Of a stretch of 64,000 nucleotides of DNA, positions 13,231 to 24,593 are shown piece after piece. The position numbers were made by a program, and so were the translations under genes. The stretch is from Paragonimus westermani. Taxonomy: Eukaryota > Platyhelminthes > Trematoda > Plagiorchiida > Troglotrematidae. The first letter of the stretch is position 1; every line of letters begins with the position of its first letter. The stretch lies in assembly GCA_008508345.1 (NCBI GenBank), contig QNGE01000768.1:1-64000 (forward strand), read 5' to 3'. The notes beneath the pieces were generated by a model, which searched no databases, was not told the DNA's origin, and saw only the letters and a program-made list of their open reading frames with translations.

Positions 13231-14580
13231 CGCACGTCTAGTTGAGGCATGAACGGTATAACGTATGTCTATGGAAAAACTGACTGAAAAATCTAGGCAG
13301 TGTAAACGTTCTTAGCGAAGTGCGAGTTTTTCGGTATCTTCTGCTTCGTCTTAATTGTGCTCAAATACGACTGCTCCTGAGAGAAGAACAGACTCTTTTG
13401 ACTTCATCAGAATGTGCCTAGTGGGTGTACGGTAGGTTATCGTAGGGACCAAGAATAATACGTCTAATGTGCACATTTACAAGGCTGAACTGTGCTGCAG
13501 GATGAGCGATTTCATGCAACAACCAATAATTTTTTCTGTTGAACAAAATCTTCAAACCTTTGCGTGAACTGAAGAAATTTCTACGTGGAGATGGTGAAGT
13601 AAGGTGACTGGATGCGTGCCGTGGTGGTTCAGTGATATGAAGCCCTGAAGAATCTGACAGATTTGTGTGACAGCTTTTACGTTGGGGTATGACGATTTCA
13701 TCAACAATTGCACATGATAAATCTATTAACAACAGATGTACTGATGAGGACATGTGAATAAGTTCGATATCATTGACAAACAAAAATGATCCATTAGTCC
13801 TAATGGTATCCATAAGTCGTTTGTCTAAGCAAGAACCAACCACCAGGTAGAAGTATCTTCTGGTTGTATGAGCACAGACAAATTCTGTCCCAGAAAATAT
13901 CCCCTTCGACGTCGATAGTCGACCCAAGTTGGTCGTTTTGAATTGAAACTTTACAAAGTTCTATTTCGGATGTCCAGAAGTATAAGAACAACCGCACTAA
14001 GTGAACCTTAAAACAAATCTGAGTGCAAGACAAACGGTGAACGGTAACTTTGAGGATGGTCACAATGATTTAAAAAACCTTTACACACACACAGGTTACT
14101 CGGTGGGTTACGCGTAAAGATAATATTGCCAGCTGAGCCGGTCTGATGAACTGAACGAGCATAAGAGGCACCGAAAACGTGAGAACGGCAGTTGGAAGAA
14201 TTAGATTTAATACGGCACTAAAATTCACGCCCGAAATACCTATACTATCTCAGTTCAGATAAATATCAACCGGAGGTGTATGTAAACCAGCAAGTTACGC
14301 TTGTTTTACGGAGCCGTACTAGATTCATTTAAACTGGATTTAAACGCTCGAAATTTGAGATGACTGAGCAGTCGAACTCTGACAAAGTTCGGATAGCTGT
14401 TCCATTAACCAGATGACGAGCAAAAATAAGAAAGTCTCTAGTCATCTCGCTGAATTATGATGGGACTGTGTGTAGTGAACGTCATAGGTTAGCATGCTAA
14501 TCCGAGGTGAATGATGCATCATGAGGTTGGAGGCGCTAGTGTGTTTGCTAAGGTTGTAGACTTTTTGTAGGTGACTTTTA
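13231..14580. other. no recognised gene
   Basis: A 169-codon open frame lies at 13418-13927 on the minus strand, but it has no recognisable motif and a frame this long is expected about once by chance in a window of this size and composition. Confidence 0.4.
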
Positions 14581-14639
14581 GTCAACTGGTGGTAGGATAG
14601 GCATTCGTCCGGCTGAAGCTAGTCACCCTATCTACTCTT

Positions 14640-14800
14640 AAGTATTTTATTCCTTGCACTTCCAAGGTGAAAATGGTTGGGAACAGTGGTGGTGTTGTTT
14701 GTAGCTCGGGTTGATGGTTTTGGTATTGATATGTTCGCCGAGCTTGGCATTTAGGTTGCAAACGTTTCATCACCAGGCGATTTGACATCATGAGCTTCGA
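14640..14800 (-). repeat. Penelope terminal-repeat fragment
   Basis: On the minus strand this matches the terminal repeat at 56343-56465. It shares GGTGATGAAACGTTTGCAAC, then CTAAATGCCAAGCTCGGCGA, then ATATCAATACCAAAACC and a stretch running to ACAACACCACCACT. It is a truncated, isolated copy. The flanking sequence on both sides is unrelated to the 56-kb copy. Confidence 0.65.
14757..14795 (-). ncRNA. degenerate minimal hammerhead-like motif
   Basis: The core reads CTCATGA, a weak hairpin, then GAAACGTTTGC. The conserved G of CUGAUGA has become C and the helix II arm has mismatches compared with the 56-kb copies, so it is predicted inactive. Confidence 0.4.
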
Positions 14801-16480
14801 ACAACCAAATTCCGTTATACGTCTGCAATGATTTGGTGTAATGTCAATTCATTGTGTCGGCTTACAACCTTAAGATATTTTAACGATTGTTGCGCCTATA
14901 CCGTGCTTTCTGGTGTAGTTTGGGTTCAATTTGCAAAAGATCAAAACCATTGTCGCCTAAAACGTGTCCAGACTGGTTACAATGAAATGTCAGAGAAGTG
15001 CACTCACAGTTCAGACTTTCGCAGATAAGAGGGTTTAAGATTTTTTCCATTTATCCGTTTTCTAATTAAAATAAGCAGTCTTGACTAGCAGAATAATCTG
15101 TCCAGGCACGAGAAGAAGAAAAACATATGTCAGCATGAACCTCCGATGTCTATTTAAATTTATGATGTGCAGTGTAAGCTATCAGTAAGATTATTTGCTC
15201 CCAGAACACGACTGACAGGTAGTGCAACACGCACGTGAGCGTGTACCAACGTAAATTCATCCGTTCAGCGGACAAGTTATAGATGGTTACAGTGCTGGAA
15301 TTAACGAAGAAAGAGGAGAAAAGTGTAAGTGATCGAACGCAAAGAAAATATAACCATTGATTGACATATTTGAAAACCAGAACGTACACCTCCATATTCA
15401 GTCACATACGTTCAACACGTGAGACAAAAAAAATGAGGAAAAATAGAAGAAGCGAGAATGACGAACAGTGTCACAGGTTAGCCACGAAGAAAATATGCCG
15501 AGAAATAACCACGAAGCTATGAGACAATGTCTGTGCTGGAATATCTACAACAGAAGTAATTATGCTTACACATACGAACGATCAACTGATTACACACGCC
15601 TTACCACATATGCATACGTTCACACAAGTGTATACACATTAATGATGGACCTAATGACCTCAGAGGATGCGTTTATCAAGTAGTCATCATAATACTAAAA
15701 ACGCATTAAAACGCTGGGATTATGAAATTTTCCAATAAAAAATCATGATCTGCTGTTTGGGCTACTAAGCGGAATCATTGAAATGTTTTCGTAGTATGAT
15801 TTTGAATGACACATAGGGTGAACGCTTAGTCTGACTATACTACTGAATTGTGATAGAAAATGATAAAAAAATAGCAGAAAGTTGGGAAAACGCTGATTAC
15901 TAAAGCAACTTATTTCTTGCATTCAACTATACTCAACTTGCTATGTCTATGCATAGCACAAGAAAAGACTGGATTTCACCAAGTATTTCTACCTAAACAA
16001 GCATCTAGTGGATACTCAGAAAATCTGGTTTGACTCGGTGCACTTACCATTTAAGTGCATTTCACATAGCATTACCCTAGTCATACTTTTCGTCAATCAC
16101 TTTCCCATCGTTCATCTTGTTAAGCCACATTATCTTGTTTTTTTAAGAAAACTTATCCATAACACACCTGTTGGTTAATAAAAAAAATCGGACGATATAA
16201 TAGACATTAACTTCGAGCCGAAGGTTTGCTAACAGATCGTCCTAGCCAAAATTTTATCTTCAATGGAGATCACAAAACATGTGCACCAAAATAATCCGCT
16301 TAACATATATGAAGCATCACGGCTTTCAAAATAGCAATAAGAAGACAAACACTGGTGATTGCTAGAATTTCATATTGCTTATTCAGTACCAGATAACAAG
16401 AGCCAATAATGTATATCGGACCCTAATGGGATGTGGGTGAAGAAATAAGATAGCAACTAAGGTGGTGAGCGACAGAACAA
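14801..16480. other. no recognised gene
   Basis: AT-rich sequence with short ORFs only. Confidence 0.45.
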
Positions 16481-16482
16481 AA

Positions 16483-16830
16483 TTAGTAGGTCCATGGATG
16501 TCTGAAATTTAAATATGCTCGTTTTTGTACACACAGTGCTTGCTTGAGACGGATAACCGCGACCAGCTCAGCAAAACGCAGGAAACATGGGTTGGCTTGC
16601 CGCACTATAATCCTGAAAGTTGATTCGCAACGAATGCGGTGACCGGTGGCCAACATGTGTCTGGCAATGGGAGAAGCTGGAATTTTGCGTGATCCCGGGA
16701 AGAAGGAAATAGACTGCACAGTCACATCTTGAACCCATTTCGGTAGATCTGACTTCACCCTAGAGCTCAAACACTTGTTGGTTCTGCCATAGTTACAGGC
16801 AAATCGGTAAATACAGCGTGAGATGACACC
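16483..16830 (-). pseudogene. Penelope-like element 3' relic (GIY-YIG endonuclease end)
   Basis: The minus strand encodes CIYRFACNYGRTNKCLSSRV, matching the GIY-YIG layout of Penelope-like elements (IYxxxC ... YIGRTxRxLxxR). It then reads SPIARHMLATGHRI, a conserved downstream HxxxTGHxI-type segment, and a C-terminal tail ending at a stop near 16483. The YIG tyrosine region is altered to NYGRT. No RT domain lies upstream, so this is an isolated 3' fragment. GIY-YIG domains make the nick used for target-primed insertion of these elements. Confidence 0.65.
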
Positions 16831-19530
16831 AATAAGTTTTTTCTCTCTTTACTGAAGGTAACGGTTGCTTACGAGTTCAGTTAACAACGACGATTTCAGC
16901 CGCGTTATATGTTCGCTTTATGAATACGACGATACGTTTTTTGATCTGAACTGAAGAATGGTAGTTCAGTGTAGATTTTCTTCTTCGCAACCGGGTAAAT
17001 ATTGTCTCTCGTTAAATGTTGTTGCTTGTGTCTATTAACAAATCTCATTATCCTGCAACGTAGTTGTAAGCAGTCGAAGTTCATCAGTTAAACAGTTTGA
17101 TAAACCAATGCGTCTGGCACGCGAAAACGATTGCCTGACCAATGCTCGCTTGTTCAAACCATGGTTTTGACGATGGTAATAAGCTTTTGCATGTTAAAAG
17201 TGATCAAATTTCCTGCAAGAAATTGATGGAAAATCAATTCTGTTCCTTCATAATATATGGCCAGATGTTCGACGGGTGTCTAACAACCGGTAGACTCGTT
17301 GCATAAAGGAATTTTTCTTTAGATGTAACCCACGTGCGATGGTAGACCACTTTTGAGAGAGAGTTTTCACACATACAGACATTTCCCTTGCAGCTAAAAA
17401 CGGAATGATTATCGTAACGAATTATGTATCGCAAAGGAAGCATGCTAGTTCACAGGGGATGATTGTTCCTGGAAATCTTTCATTCAAATACATGTCGCGG
17501 CCCCTTGTTAATCTCAGAATCAGTGATGATGATGGTTTGACTACGGAGCAACTTGTGAACCACAAAAACTCAAAGCACCCGATGCCGGATAAATATGCCT
17601 ATACGTATACTTGTGTATAAGACATGATGCTCCAAGCAGTTAGACTGAACGCGTGTGGTATTTAACCAACTGAATGGCTTTGTTTCAATAGTCTAACTAT
17701 ACCCGAAATATAGCCATAGCCTAACAAACAAGCTCGTTTTCAGTCTCAGCATCAGGCTAAATACAGCACACTGGTTAATTTCGTGCAACGTAACAACGAC
17801 AGAACCAGCCAAAGCGTAACGCGCTCGACGCTCAAGAGGAGGTGCAGGCGATGTTGGTCCTCATTGATGGGAACAGCGTTCTTCAGGAAACTGAGGTTGC
17901 TTAGTTACCCTCCGGCCACAATGTTTCTGACTTTCTCACGGTAGCTGAAATAGCGATATGGTGTCAGGCAACAACGGAGAGCCGGTACGTCGATTCCATC
18001 GCAGCTCATCAGGTGGAGTTACATATTTTTCTCGTGAGGCTTTGGAAGTAACGGACAACAACCGATTGAGTGGAACATGATGGACGTTAGGATGGTAGTT
18101 TTGAACGAATACCAGTCGATGATGTCAGGATTTATGTTAGGGACGAAATGCGATAAAAGATAACGAACTTGACCTTTGCTAACCGACAATGCAATTACGA
18201 CGCGCTTGCAGTGATTAGTAACTTCGAGGTATGGTGACTTGTCTAAGCGGACGACAGCATATTCCGAAATAAACATCATAACTGAAAACCTACTGATTAA
18301 TGGGTAATGACACTGATTAGGCTAGCTGGAACCCACAACTTTTCAAACGTTATAATGATAATCTCACTCGTGATCGAATGGTACGTGACGTTTATGAGGC
18401 TTTGATACTTTAACAATAATGAGGTTATTGACGACGAGACACTTAACGCCTTCTCGATGTATTCGAATTTGTGACGGAAAGGCAGCGGTGGAGATGTTGA
18501 GAGTACCTGAGTGCATATGCAGAACGGAGTTCAACATTATTAGCCGAACAAGGGTGAGGTTTAAACCATATCTCCGCCAGTGTCTCGGTGGAAGACGTGA
18601 ACGATCGATAAGTAAACATTTTGTGTGTTGGAGACTCTTGCGCGCAGTGTCAAAATACCAAATATTTCAAGTGTCTCTTAGTGGGAAATATCAATACAAA
18701 TTCGGTGCTAACGTAGTTACTGAATGGCATTTTAGATGTTCCTGCACCAAACGGAAGTCTACGGTAGACTTTTTGTTGAAGGCGACCAACAGCAAAATCA
18801 GCTGGCTTTCGGTAAAATCGTGGATTCAGGCGCAGCGAATTATCTCAAGGTACCAGCCATAGATTCCCTGTGAACGCACTTGTGAATGAGGAATGATACA
18901 AGGGCGCATGTAGTGGGGAAAATGAGCATGATGACGGTAATCGATAGAACGTAATATTTCACATTGACTTTTTTATTACAAAAGATTCGACAACATATCT
19001 TTGGTGTGCATGCCATTAACTTGGTGGAGTTTTAACTCTGTCTCGTGACCAAGTTATCCAGGCTTCAGAAACATTTCGACTGTTTGATCAGTCAAAAGTA
19101 CCCAAGAATACTCGCCGTCATGGAAGGCTTCCTAAACACGAGTGCAAGTTGAAGGTTTGCCACATTCAGTTCCGAACCCTAAACTAATAGTAAGACCCTC
19201 GGCAGGCGACAACCCCCTAAACAACTTCTCTGAAACTGCTTAGTCCTCCCGATTTTTTGCGCGTCGGCCTCAGCATAGGTGTGACCAAACCCTTAGCTGA
19301 ACTAAGAGTACCCACGCATCTACAAATCACGATATCAGACAATCGGTTAGTTATACCTAGGTTATTTGTACTCACCCCACTGATTACAGTTGCATCTATG
19401 GCTCGGATTAAATGTAAGGGACGTATATGTGAACCTACCGGACAGGAGAAAAGATAGGATCGGTAAGGGCTTGGCGGAGTGAAACTGTGCCTGTCTCATC
19501 AGTTAGACTACGTGGAATTCGACGATCTAC
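16831..19530. other. no recognised gene
   Basis: Includes a minus-strand frame (about 17908-18279) open apart from one stop and a plus-strand 147-codon ORF (18419-18862). Neither has a recognisable motif or splice context, and both are within chance expectation. Confidence 0.4.
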
Positions 19531-20020
19531 TATTTTACTGATGAGTAGTCGGGGATTTGGTTTGTTTTCAAGTTGACCATCACTCACATTTGATCGCAGC
19601 GTTCACATTCACATAGACTTTCCAGCCAACCTCTTTCGAAAAGAAGCACTAGACTCGAGTTTCGCTCTCATCAAAGCTCATCAGTAGTGCATATCATTGC
19701 CACGGCCGCGATTTGAACTCCGGACATTCCAATCATGAGGCAACCGTGTTAATCACTGCACCATTGACCTCACATTAGGCACGACCGAATCATCAAATCT
19801 GAACGCTCAACCACTCTCGCTTGTGAGCAATGATCAGGTTGCCCGATCGTCTCTTTGAGGAGACACAATAATTGTCCTGTTAACTCCAATCAATAACCCC
19901 GCGATTAGGACTTCCGAGACAGGTCGAGATCACAGAACTCATTAAACCTGCAAGGCGATATTTTAGATTACTGATGAGTAGTCGGGCATTTGGTTCATTT
20001 TCAAGTTGACCATCACTCAC
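19531..20020 (-). mobile_element. hammerhead-ribozyme element (retrozyme-like), copy A
   Basis: This minus-strand element is closely similar to copies at 24157-24582 and 27755-28343. In sense direction it starts within the last part of one unit (GTGAGTGATGGTCAACTTG) and runs through a full unit of about 433 bp: the TCGCGGGGTTATTGAT region, the tRNA-like A/B boxes and the ribozyme. It re-enters the next unit for about 40 bp (AAACCAAATCCCCGACTACT) before ending, so it is slightly more than one tandem unit. No target duplication is obvious. It has no coding capacity and depends on another element's enzymes for movement. Confidence 0.8.
19646..19690 (-). ncRNA. type I hammerhead ribozyme (copy A)
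   Basis: Sense strand order: GCACTA (helix I 5' arm), CTGATGA core, GCTT-TGATGA-GAGC (helix II with one G-U pair), GAAA core, ACTCGAGT (helix III, self-complementary), GTC cleavage triplet, TAGTGC (helix I 3' arm, perfect complement). All invariant core positions are present, so activity is plausible. Confidence 0.8.
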
Positions 20021-20890
20021 TGCTTTGTCTAGTGCTCGAGTCCACATGGGTTTATGCCGGTCTTTGCACAATCAAGCAGCTTGTCTCAGGTTCTATATAC
20101 TGCCCATGCGCGAGTGATACAATCTAGGATGGCAATCAAGCCACCGGTTCACACGGAGTGATCCAATTGACCTGATGTAGCGTGTTAATATTAGGTGATC
20201 TTGGTCATCAATATATTGATTTCAAAGATCCAAGGATGTACCTCGGTCGGGACTCTTCTATAGCTTCGTTTTGTTACACCGTAATTGGACTGGTAGTATT
20301 GGAAAATGTATTAAGTCCGACGAGATGGTGCTAGGGTTTTACACCGTCTGGTTCAAAACTAGTCTCCACAAATAAACCTGGTTTTGTGGAACACTTTGAC
20401 GCAGGACAATATGTGCGTTGCGGTGATCATACTTCAATGTTGGTCAGGATTATTCATGTTTTTTCTAGGTTGGTAGTGGCCTCTCCACTTGTGCGCACTT
20501 ACTTCAGGGGCGATTATGTGAGTACGAAAGAATGCTTTCTAAATCCTATGAAATTTATCATTCACATCTTCCTCAGGAGTGTGTGGAAAATAGGCCGAGA
20601 CGACTAATTGTTACTTATCCACTCAATTATGAAACAGTGAAAACAATAGGCCATTCTGTGTTATCCGCACGTAAACGAGGAAATTATTGGCGACAATAAC
20701 TGGACGTAGATCAAGATAACCCGAAGCTCGGAATTTTACAGTCAATACACGCTTATAAGCGGCGAGTATGATAAGGATGCTTTAATTGATAAACCTGGAT
20801 TGCGATTCTTTGCAGTATCCCTGTTACAGCGAAGAAATTGTTGGAAGACGGCTAATTGAATACAGATACTTCAAGGCTACTTGCAGATTC
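20021..20890. other. no recognised gene
   Basis: Short ORFs only. Parts of 20640-20890 may be the eroded upstream end of the RT relic that follows. Confidence 0.4.
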
Positions 20891-20894
20891 ACGT

Positions 20895-21300
20895 GTGACT
20901 AACAACAACCGGGAGGTAGTGGAATCCATTACTGATACGCTTGCATAGGCGTTCTTGGGAAATGCCGCTGAAACTGATTAGTGGGTGTATTGCGGATCAC
21001 TAACTTCCAGTAAACTCTGTGTCCTCAGCGACATAAAATTTGGTCTTTCCACCGTCCTCACCAGATTGGGGGAGTTGAGACACAACAAGTCTCGGGGTTT
21101 GACAATATACCAACAGGATTGTTGAATAAATTGCTCAGATAGCCTGTTAATGGTCAATAGTAAGTTCATCGGTCTTCCGAGGAAGGTGAGCTATCTCCTG
21201 ACGAGAAGCAATGGAAAGTAAACTCGGTCTACACGGGTGGTAGGCGTGACATGTCCTCCAACTACAGACCTATTCCTTTTTACGCTTCTGATCGTAAGAA
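20895..21300 (+). pseudogene. non-LTR reverse transcriptase relic (fingers region)
   Basis: Broken plus frames show NNREVVESITDTLA, then LRHNKSRG, then FDNIPTGLLNKLLR after a frameshift, then PDEKQWKVNSV and SSNYRPIPF. This is the order of the segment before motif A in CR1/Jockey-type RTs (NKSPGxDxIPxxLLK ... LPxxWKxxxVxPVYKGG ... SNYRPISL). Stops and at least one frameshift make it non-functional. It lies just upstream of a CR1-like element but appears to be a separate, older copy, since the second element has its own equivalent segment at 23.8-24.0 kb. Confidence 0.65.
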
Positions 21301-21406
21301 GGCAAAAAAGTTCTGTTGCACGCTATTATTCAAATTCCATAGCGAAGCGATTGCAAAACCGTTCATACAGTGCCAAGACCTTATTTAGTCTAAAACCTCG
21401 CTTAAA

Positions 21407-22504
21407 TTGTTGAACATTACGGAGGACAGAGCACCACTAGAAAGTGAATATCAGAAACTTTTACTGGGCAGGACCTCCGTCTCTAACCATGTGGCCCAGG
21501 ACGCATCGAAACAGGGCGCAACGATACCCATAGGTGATAAACTGGGTCCCCAAGATGGCGCAGCTTCGCGTGGTTGCGCCACGCCCAATTGTATCAGCGA
21601 TCCTACTGACAATGCTAACCCCATCAAAGCGAACAAATTCACCGACCTGATTGATCTAACAGTTGATCTTAAAAGCTCCAACAGCATGCCGAGCGTTAGG
21701 GGGGGACCTCGGTCGAGGAATCAACTGGCAAAAGAGGGTATGGGAATGACCGTGCCCATATAGAAATCAATTGAGAGTCTAGACCGCAACATATCTACGC
21801 GGAAACTGGCTCAAATAAGACAGGACACCAGTGGTCTATTAGTCAAAGACACGTCGGTTTTTCAACTTCGAACCAATCCAGTAGGAAACCACAAACCGAC
21901 AACTAATTGGGTATACGTGATAAAAACCTCTCCCATATCACTACTCTAAGGGTCACTCGAGGTTTTCTTTTTGGCATTTTAAAAGAATAAACAGGCAAAA
22001 AACGCAAATCCGTACCTGGCGGATAAAAAGACGCATCTCTTACCAATCCCCAATTTCAGGCATCTGTCTAGTAATAGCAGTCTCTTGTATGACGCATCCA
22101 TTTATATAAGGCTAAACCAGAGCCTCTCCGAAGTTGTTTACCCTACGTTCAACACCCACTTCAATACGGATAGCCCCTTCACTTCTAATGTTCGCCTAAA
22201 CTCAACCCGCGATCTTTTCGTCGATAACGTGCAGGTGAGCATGAACAATTCACCTCAGCCTTGCCCATTGTTAGCTGGACATACTTTTCAAACCTCTCCT
22301 ACGAACTCTGTCCTCCATAGTTCCACTACCCAACCATATCTTACTGGCACTTTTCCAACACTTCCTGTCATGGACTCAATCGCAGATGACACCCAATCAT
22401 TGTCTAATAAGCTCATCAGAAGGATATCAGACCAAGCGATGTCACCAGAGTCTTTGAATCACAAAGACACTTCTGTTTCAGAGATTTGTGAAGGTCTAAA
22501 ATGA
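21407..22504 (+). pseudogene. CR1-like retrotransposon ORF1 region
   Basis: Two long plus frames (21407-21763 and 22085-22504) separated by frameshifted sequence lie directly upstream of the endonuclease of the CR1-like element. They encode polar, Ser/Thr/Asn-rich protein without catalytic motifs, as expected for an ORF1 nucleic-acid-binding protein. The intervening part reads RVTRGFLFGILKE in one frame. Function is inferred from position only; no zinc knuckle is visible. Confidence 0.45.
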
Positions 22505-22579
22505 TGCTGAACAAGAAGAATGCACTAGGTTCATTGCTGTTTTAATGCACATTCGCTGATTAGTAAGATGTATATTTTC

Positions 22580-23217
22580 AGATCCTTTATTTTCTATATT
22601 ATTATTATTTTGTCCAATCAAGCCTGGTGTACCCCTGAGACTCCAGACGCACAACAAAATGTTAAACGTTATCACATGCTCCGCAGAAACCGTCGTGTAG
22701 GACGAGGTAGAGGATGTTTAATTCACCTAAGTAAACAATATTTTGCAACCATACTCGATGAGCCATGTCGTGTTTTGATAGATGACTCTTTGTGGCCTTT
22801 TGTGTCGACTGGACTCTGTGAATTACTCGTAGGATGTGTCTACAGAGCACACAACGCCACTCAGGACGACATGACGAGCCTAATTATGGGGTGAACTATG
22901 CATCAAACTTACCTTCACAGTACAAAATAATTGTTGGACACTTCAACATGCTCAATATCTCCTAGACCTCATTCACAGCATTGGCAACTCAAGCTGAGTT
23001 CGTTGCATGTGCCCAAATAAACGGATGGCACCAACTAGACAAGACCACATTTTAGACCACATGTTTACCACAAGCATCTCTTTTGCTACTGTATCCATCT
23101 GGAAACAACTTCCACGAAGTGATCATAACATAGTCAACTTCATGTTCGACCTAAAAGCTGTGAAAGAGTCGACTGTCATAAACTACCGTCAAACTAAATT
23201 CGTAGACTGAAACGTTT
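22580..23217 (+). pseudogene. CR1-like retrotransposon AP endonuclease domain
   Basis: Plus-strand frames read SNQAWCTPETPDAQQN (the usual TESW of the first catalytic strand is altered), RRNRRVGRGRGCLIHL, SLWPFVSTGLCELLVGCVYR, VGHFNM (GDFN motif with Asp to His), AQINGWHQL, and finally DHILDHMF with RSDHNIVNF, the SDH catalytic end. This is the exonuclease-endonuclease-phosphatase fold that nicks target DNA for CR1-type elements. Frame changes and lost catalytic residues mark it as dead. It continues into the RT linker at 23259. Confidence 0.75.
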
Positions 23218-23258
23218 TCACCACACTGCTGAGATCTCTGAAGTGAAACACATTTTTT

Positions 23259-24145
23259 ATGACCCGCGATCCTAGTATTGCAACCGAGATGTTTAATAAA
23301 CAATTCAGGTCTTGCATGAACATCTTAGACCCGTCAAGATCGAAACACCGTAATGTGTACGGTAACGGCATAATTCTCACTCCAAAGGAACAAGGTAAGC
23401 TCAAAAGTCTAAAATCACGGTACCGAAAAAAACGCGATTTCTCTCTTAACATGCAAATGCATAAGATGTTCGATGCTATTGAATATACAACCAGAATGCT
23501 CCACATAAGTGAAGAAAAATGTGCGCTTAACAGCAGAGATAAGAGCTCGCAGTTGATGAGACGTAGGAACAATGGGAGAGACCCTGCCATCTCAGTAGTG
23601 ACACTACAGGACAAAACCATCGTAGATGATCCTGTAACAATCTGTGAGGTTTCTAATTCATATTTTGCTGCTTCTCTCAACATTGAAGAACACATACTGC
23701 CCCCACTTCTTCCTGTAAGTACAAGTACGTTCATAAGCCATATCCTTGTTGATGCAAGTCTCATACGCTCCCAGTTAGCTGTTGTCGAACATTCTTACCT
23801 ACCTGGTTCTGATGGCATTCACCCCGTTGCTCTAAAACAAGCAGCGGAAGACATCCCCCTAAGTCTGCTAACATCAGGTTCCTCCCTCAGTGAAAAATCT
23901 CTACAATAATGCCCTGCTGTAAAAGTGGCTCGCGACACGAAGTCAGCAACTATCGTCCCATTAACCATGCTTCAGTCTGTTCTAGGGTGTTGGAAAGGAT
24001 AAGAAAATGCCGCATGATCGAATTTTTGTTATCACGTAACCTTATAAACCACTCCCAGCATGGGTTTCTCAACAAACGTTCTCGCATGACATGCCAGCTA
24101 GAATTTCTTAATCATGAGACAGAATCTACTGACGTCCGTGAAGTG
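23259..24145 (+). pseudogene. CR1-like retrotransposon linker and RT 5' part
   Basis: An open frame of 216 codons (23259-23909) covers the linker to the RT, ending near GSDGIHPVALKQAAEDIPLS. After a frameshift at about 23905 the next frame reads GSRHEVSNYRPINHASVCSR and NLINHSQHGFLNKRSRM, conserved RT fingers motifs. It runs without a stop up to position 24145, where ribozyme element copy B is inserted just before the catalytic motif A Asp. The rest of the domain resumes at 24583. Confidence 0.8.
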
Positions 24146-24156
24146 ATTATCATTAT
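24146..24156. repeat. target-site duplication, left
   Basis: ATTATCATTAT here is repeated exactly at 24583-24593, flanking ribozyme element copy B. Confidence 0.9.
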
Positions 24157-24582
24157 CAAGTTGACCATCACTCATATTTGATCGCAGCCCTCGCATTCAG
24201 ATAGACTTTCCAGCCAACCTCTTTCGAAAACAAACACTGGACTCAAGTTTCGCTCTCATTAGAGCTCGTCAGTAGTGCATATCATTGCCACGGCCGCGAT
24301 TTGAACTCCGGCCATTCCAATCATCAGGCAACCGTGTTAACCACTGCGCCATTGACCTCACATTAGGCACGACCGAATCATCAAATCTGAACGCTCAACC
24401 ACTCTCGCTTGTGAGCAATGATCAGGTTGCCCGATCGTCTCGAGAGGAGACACAGTTACTGCCTGTTAACTCCAATCGATAACCCCGCGATTAGGACTTC
24501 CGAGACAGGTCGAGATCACAGAACTCATTAAACCTGCAAGGCAATATTTTAGAGTACTGATGAGTAGTCGGGGATTTGGTTT
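24157..24582 (-). mobile_element. hammerhead-ribozyme element (retrozyme-like), copy B, complete monomer
   Basis: A 426-bp minus-strand insertion with exact 11-bp target duplications. In sense direction it begins AAACCAAATCCCCGACTACT and ends TGATGGTCAACTTG. It contains the tRNA-like A box (TGGCGCAGTGG) and a B-box region (GTTCAAATCGC) followed by the ribozyme. Removing 426 bp of element plus one 11-bp repeat restores an uninterrupted RT reading frame in the host element, so this is a clean insertion that defines the element's ends. Those ends do not coincide with the ribozyme cleavage site or with the start of the pol III-like promoter. Confidence 0.9.
24234..24278 (-). ncRNA. hammerhead ribozyme (copy B, weakened)
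   Basis: The core CTGACGA, helix II GCTC-TAATGA-GAGC, GAAA and the GTC triplet are intact. Helix III reads ACTTGAGT and the 3' arm is CAGTGT rather than TAGTGC, giving an A-C mismatch next to the cleavage site and a G-U at the far end. Reduced activity is expected. Confidence 0.75.
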
Positions 24583-24593
24583 ATTATCATTAT
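24583..24593. repeat. target-site duplication, right
   Basis: Exact repeat of ATTATCATTAT at 24146-24156; the RT frame of the host element resumes through it. Confidence 0.9.

Noticed and set aside
13418..13927. 169-codon minus-strand ORF
   Set aside because: No motif, no splice context, low-information composition; about one ORF this long is expected by chance in a window of this size.
18419..18862. 147-codon plus-strand ORF
   Set aside because: No recognisable domain and within chance length; a DSGAANYL-like string in another frame was too short to call a protease.
19537..19560. ACTGATGAGTAGTCGGGGATT as a second hammerhead core in the ribozyme elements
   Set aside because: It lies on the antisense strand of the element and lacks the GAAA partner after a helix.
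23189..23764. 191-codon minus-strand ORF
   Set aside because: Antisense shadow of the CR1-like linker/RT frame at 23259-23909.
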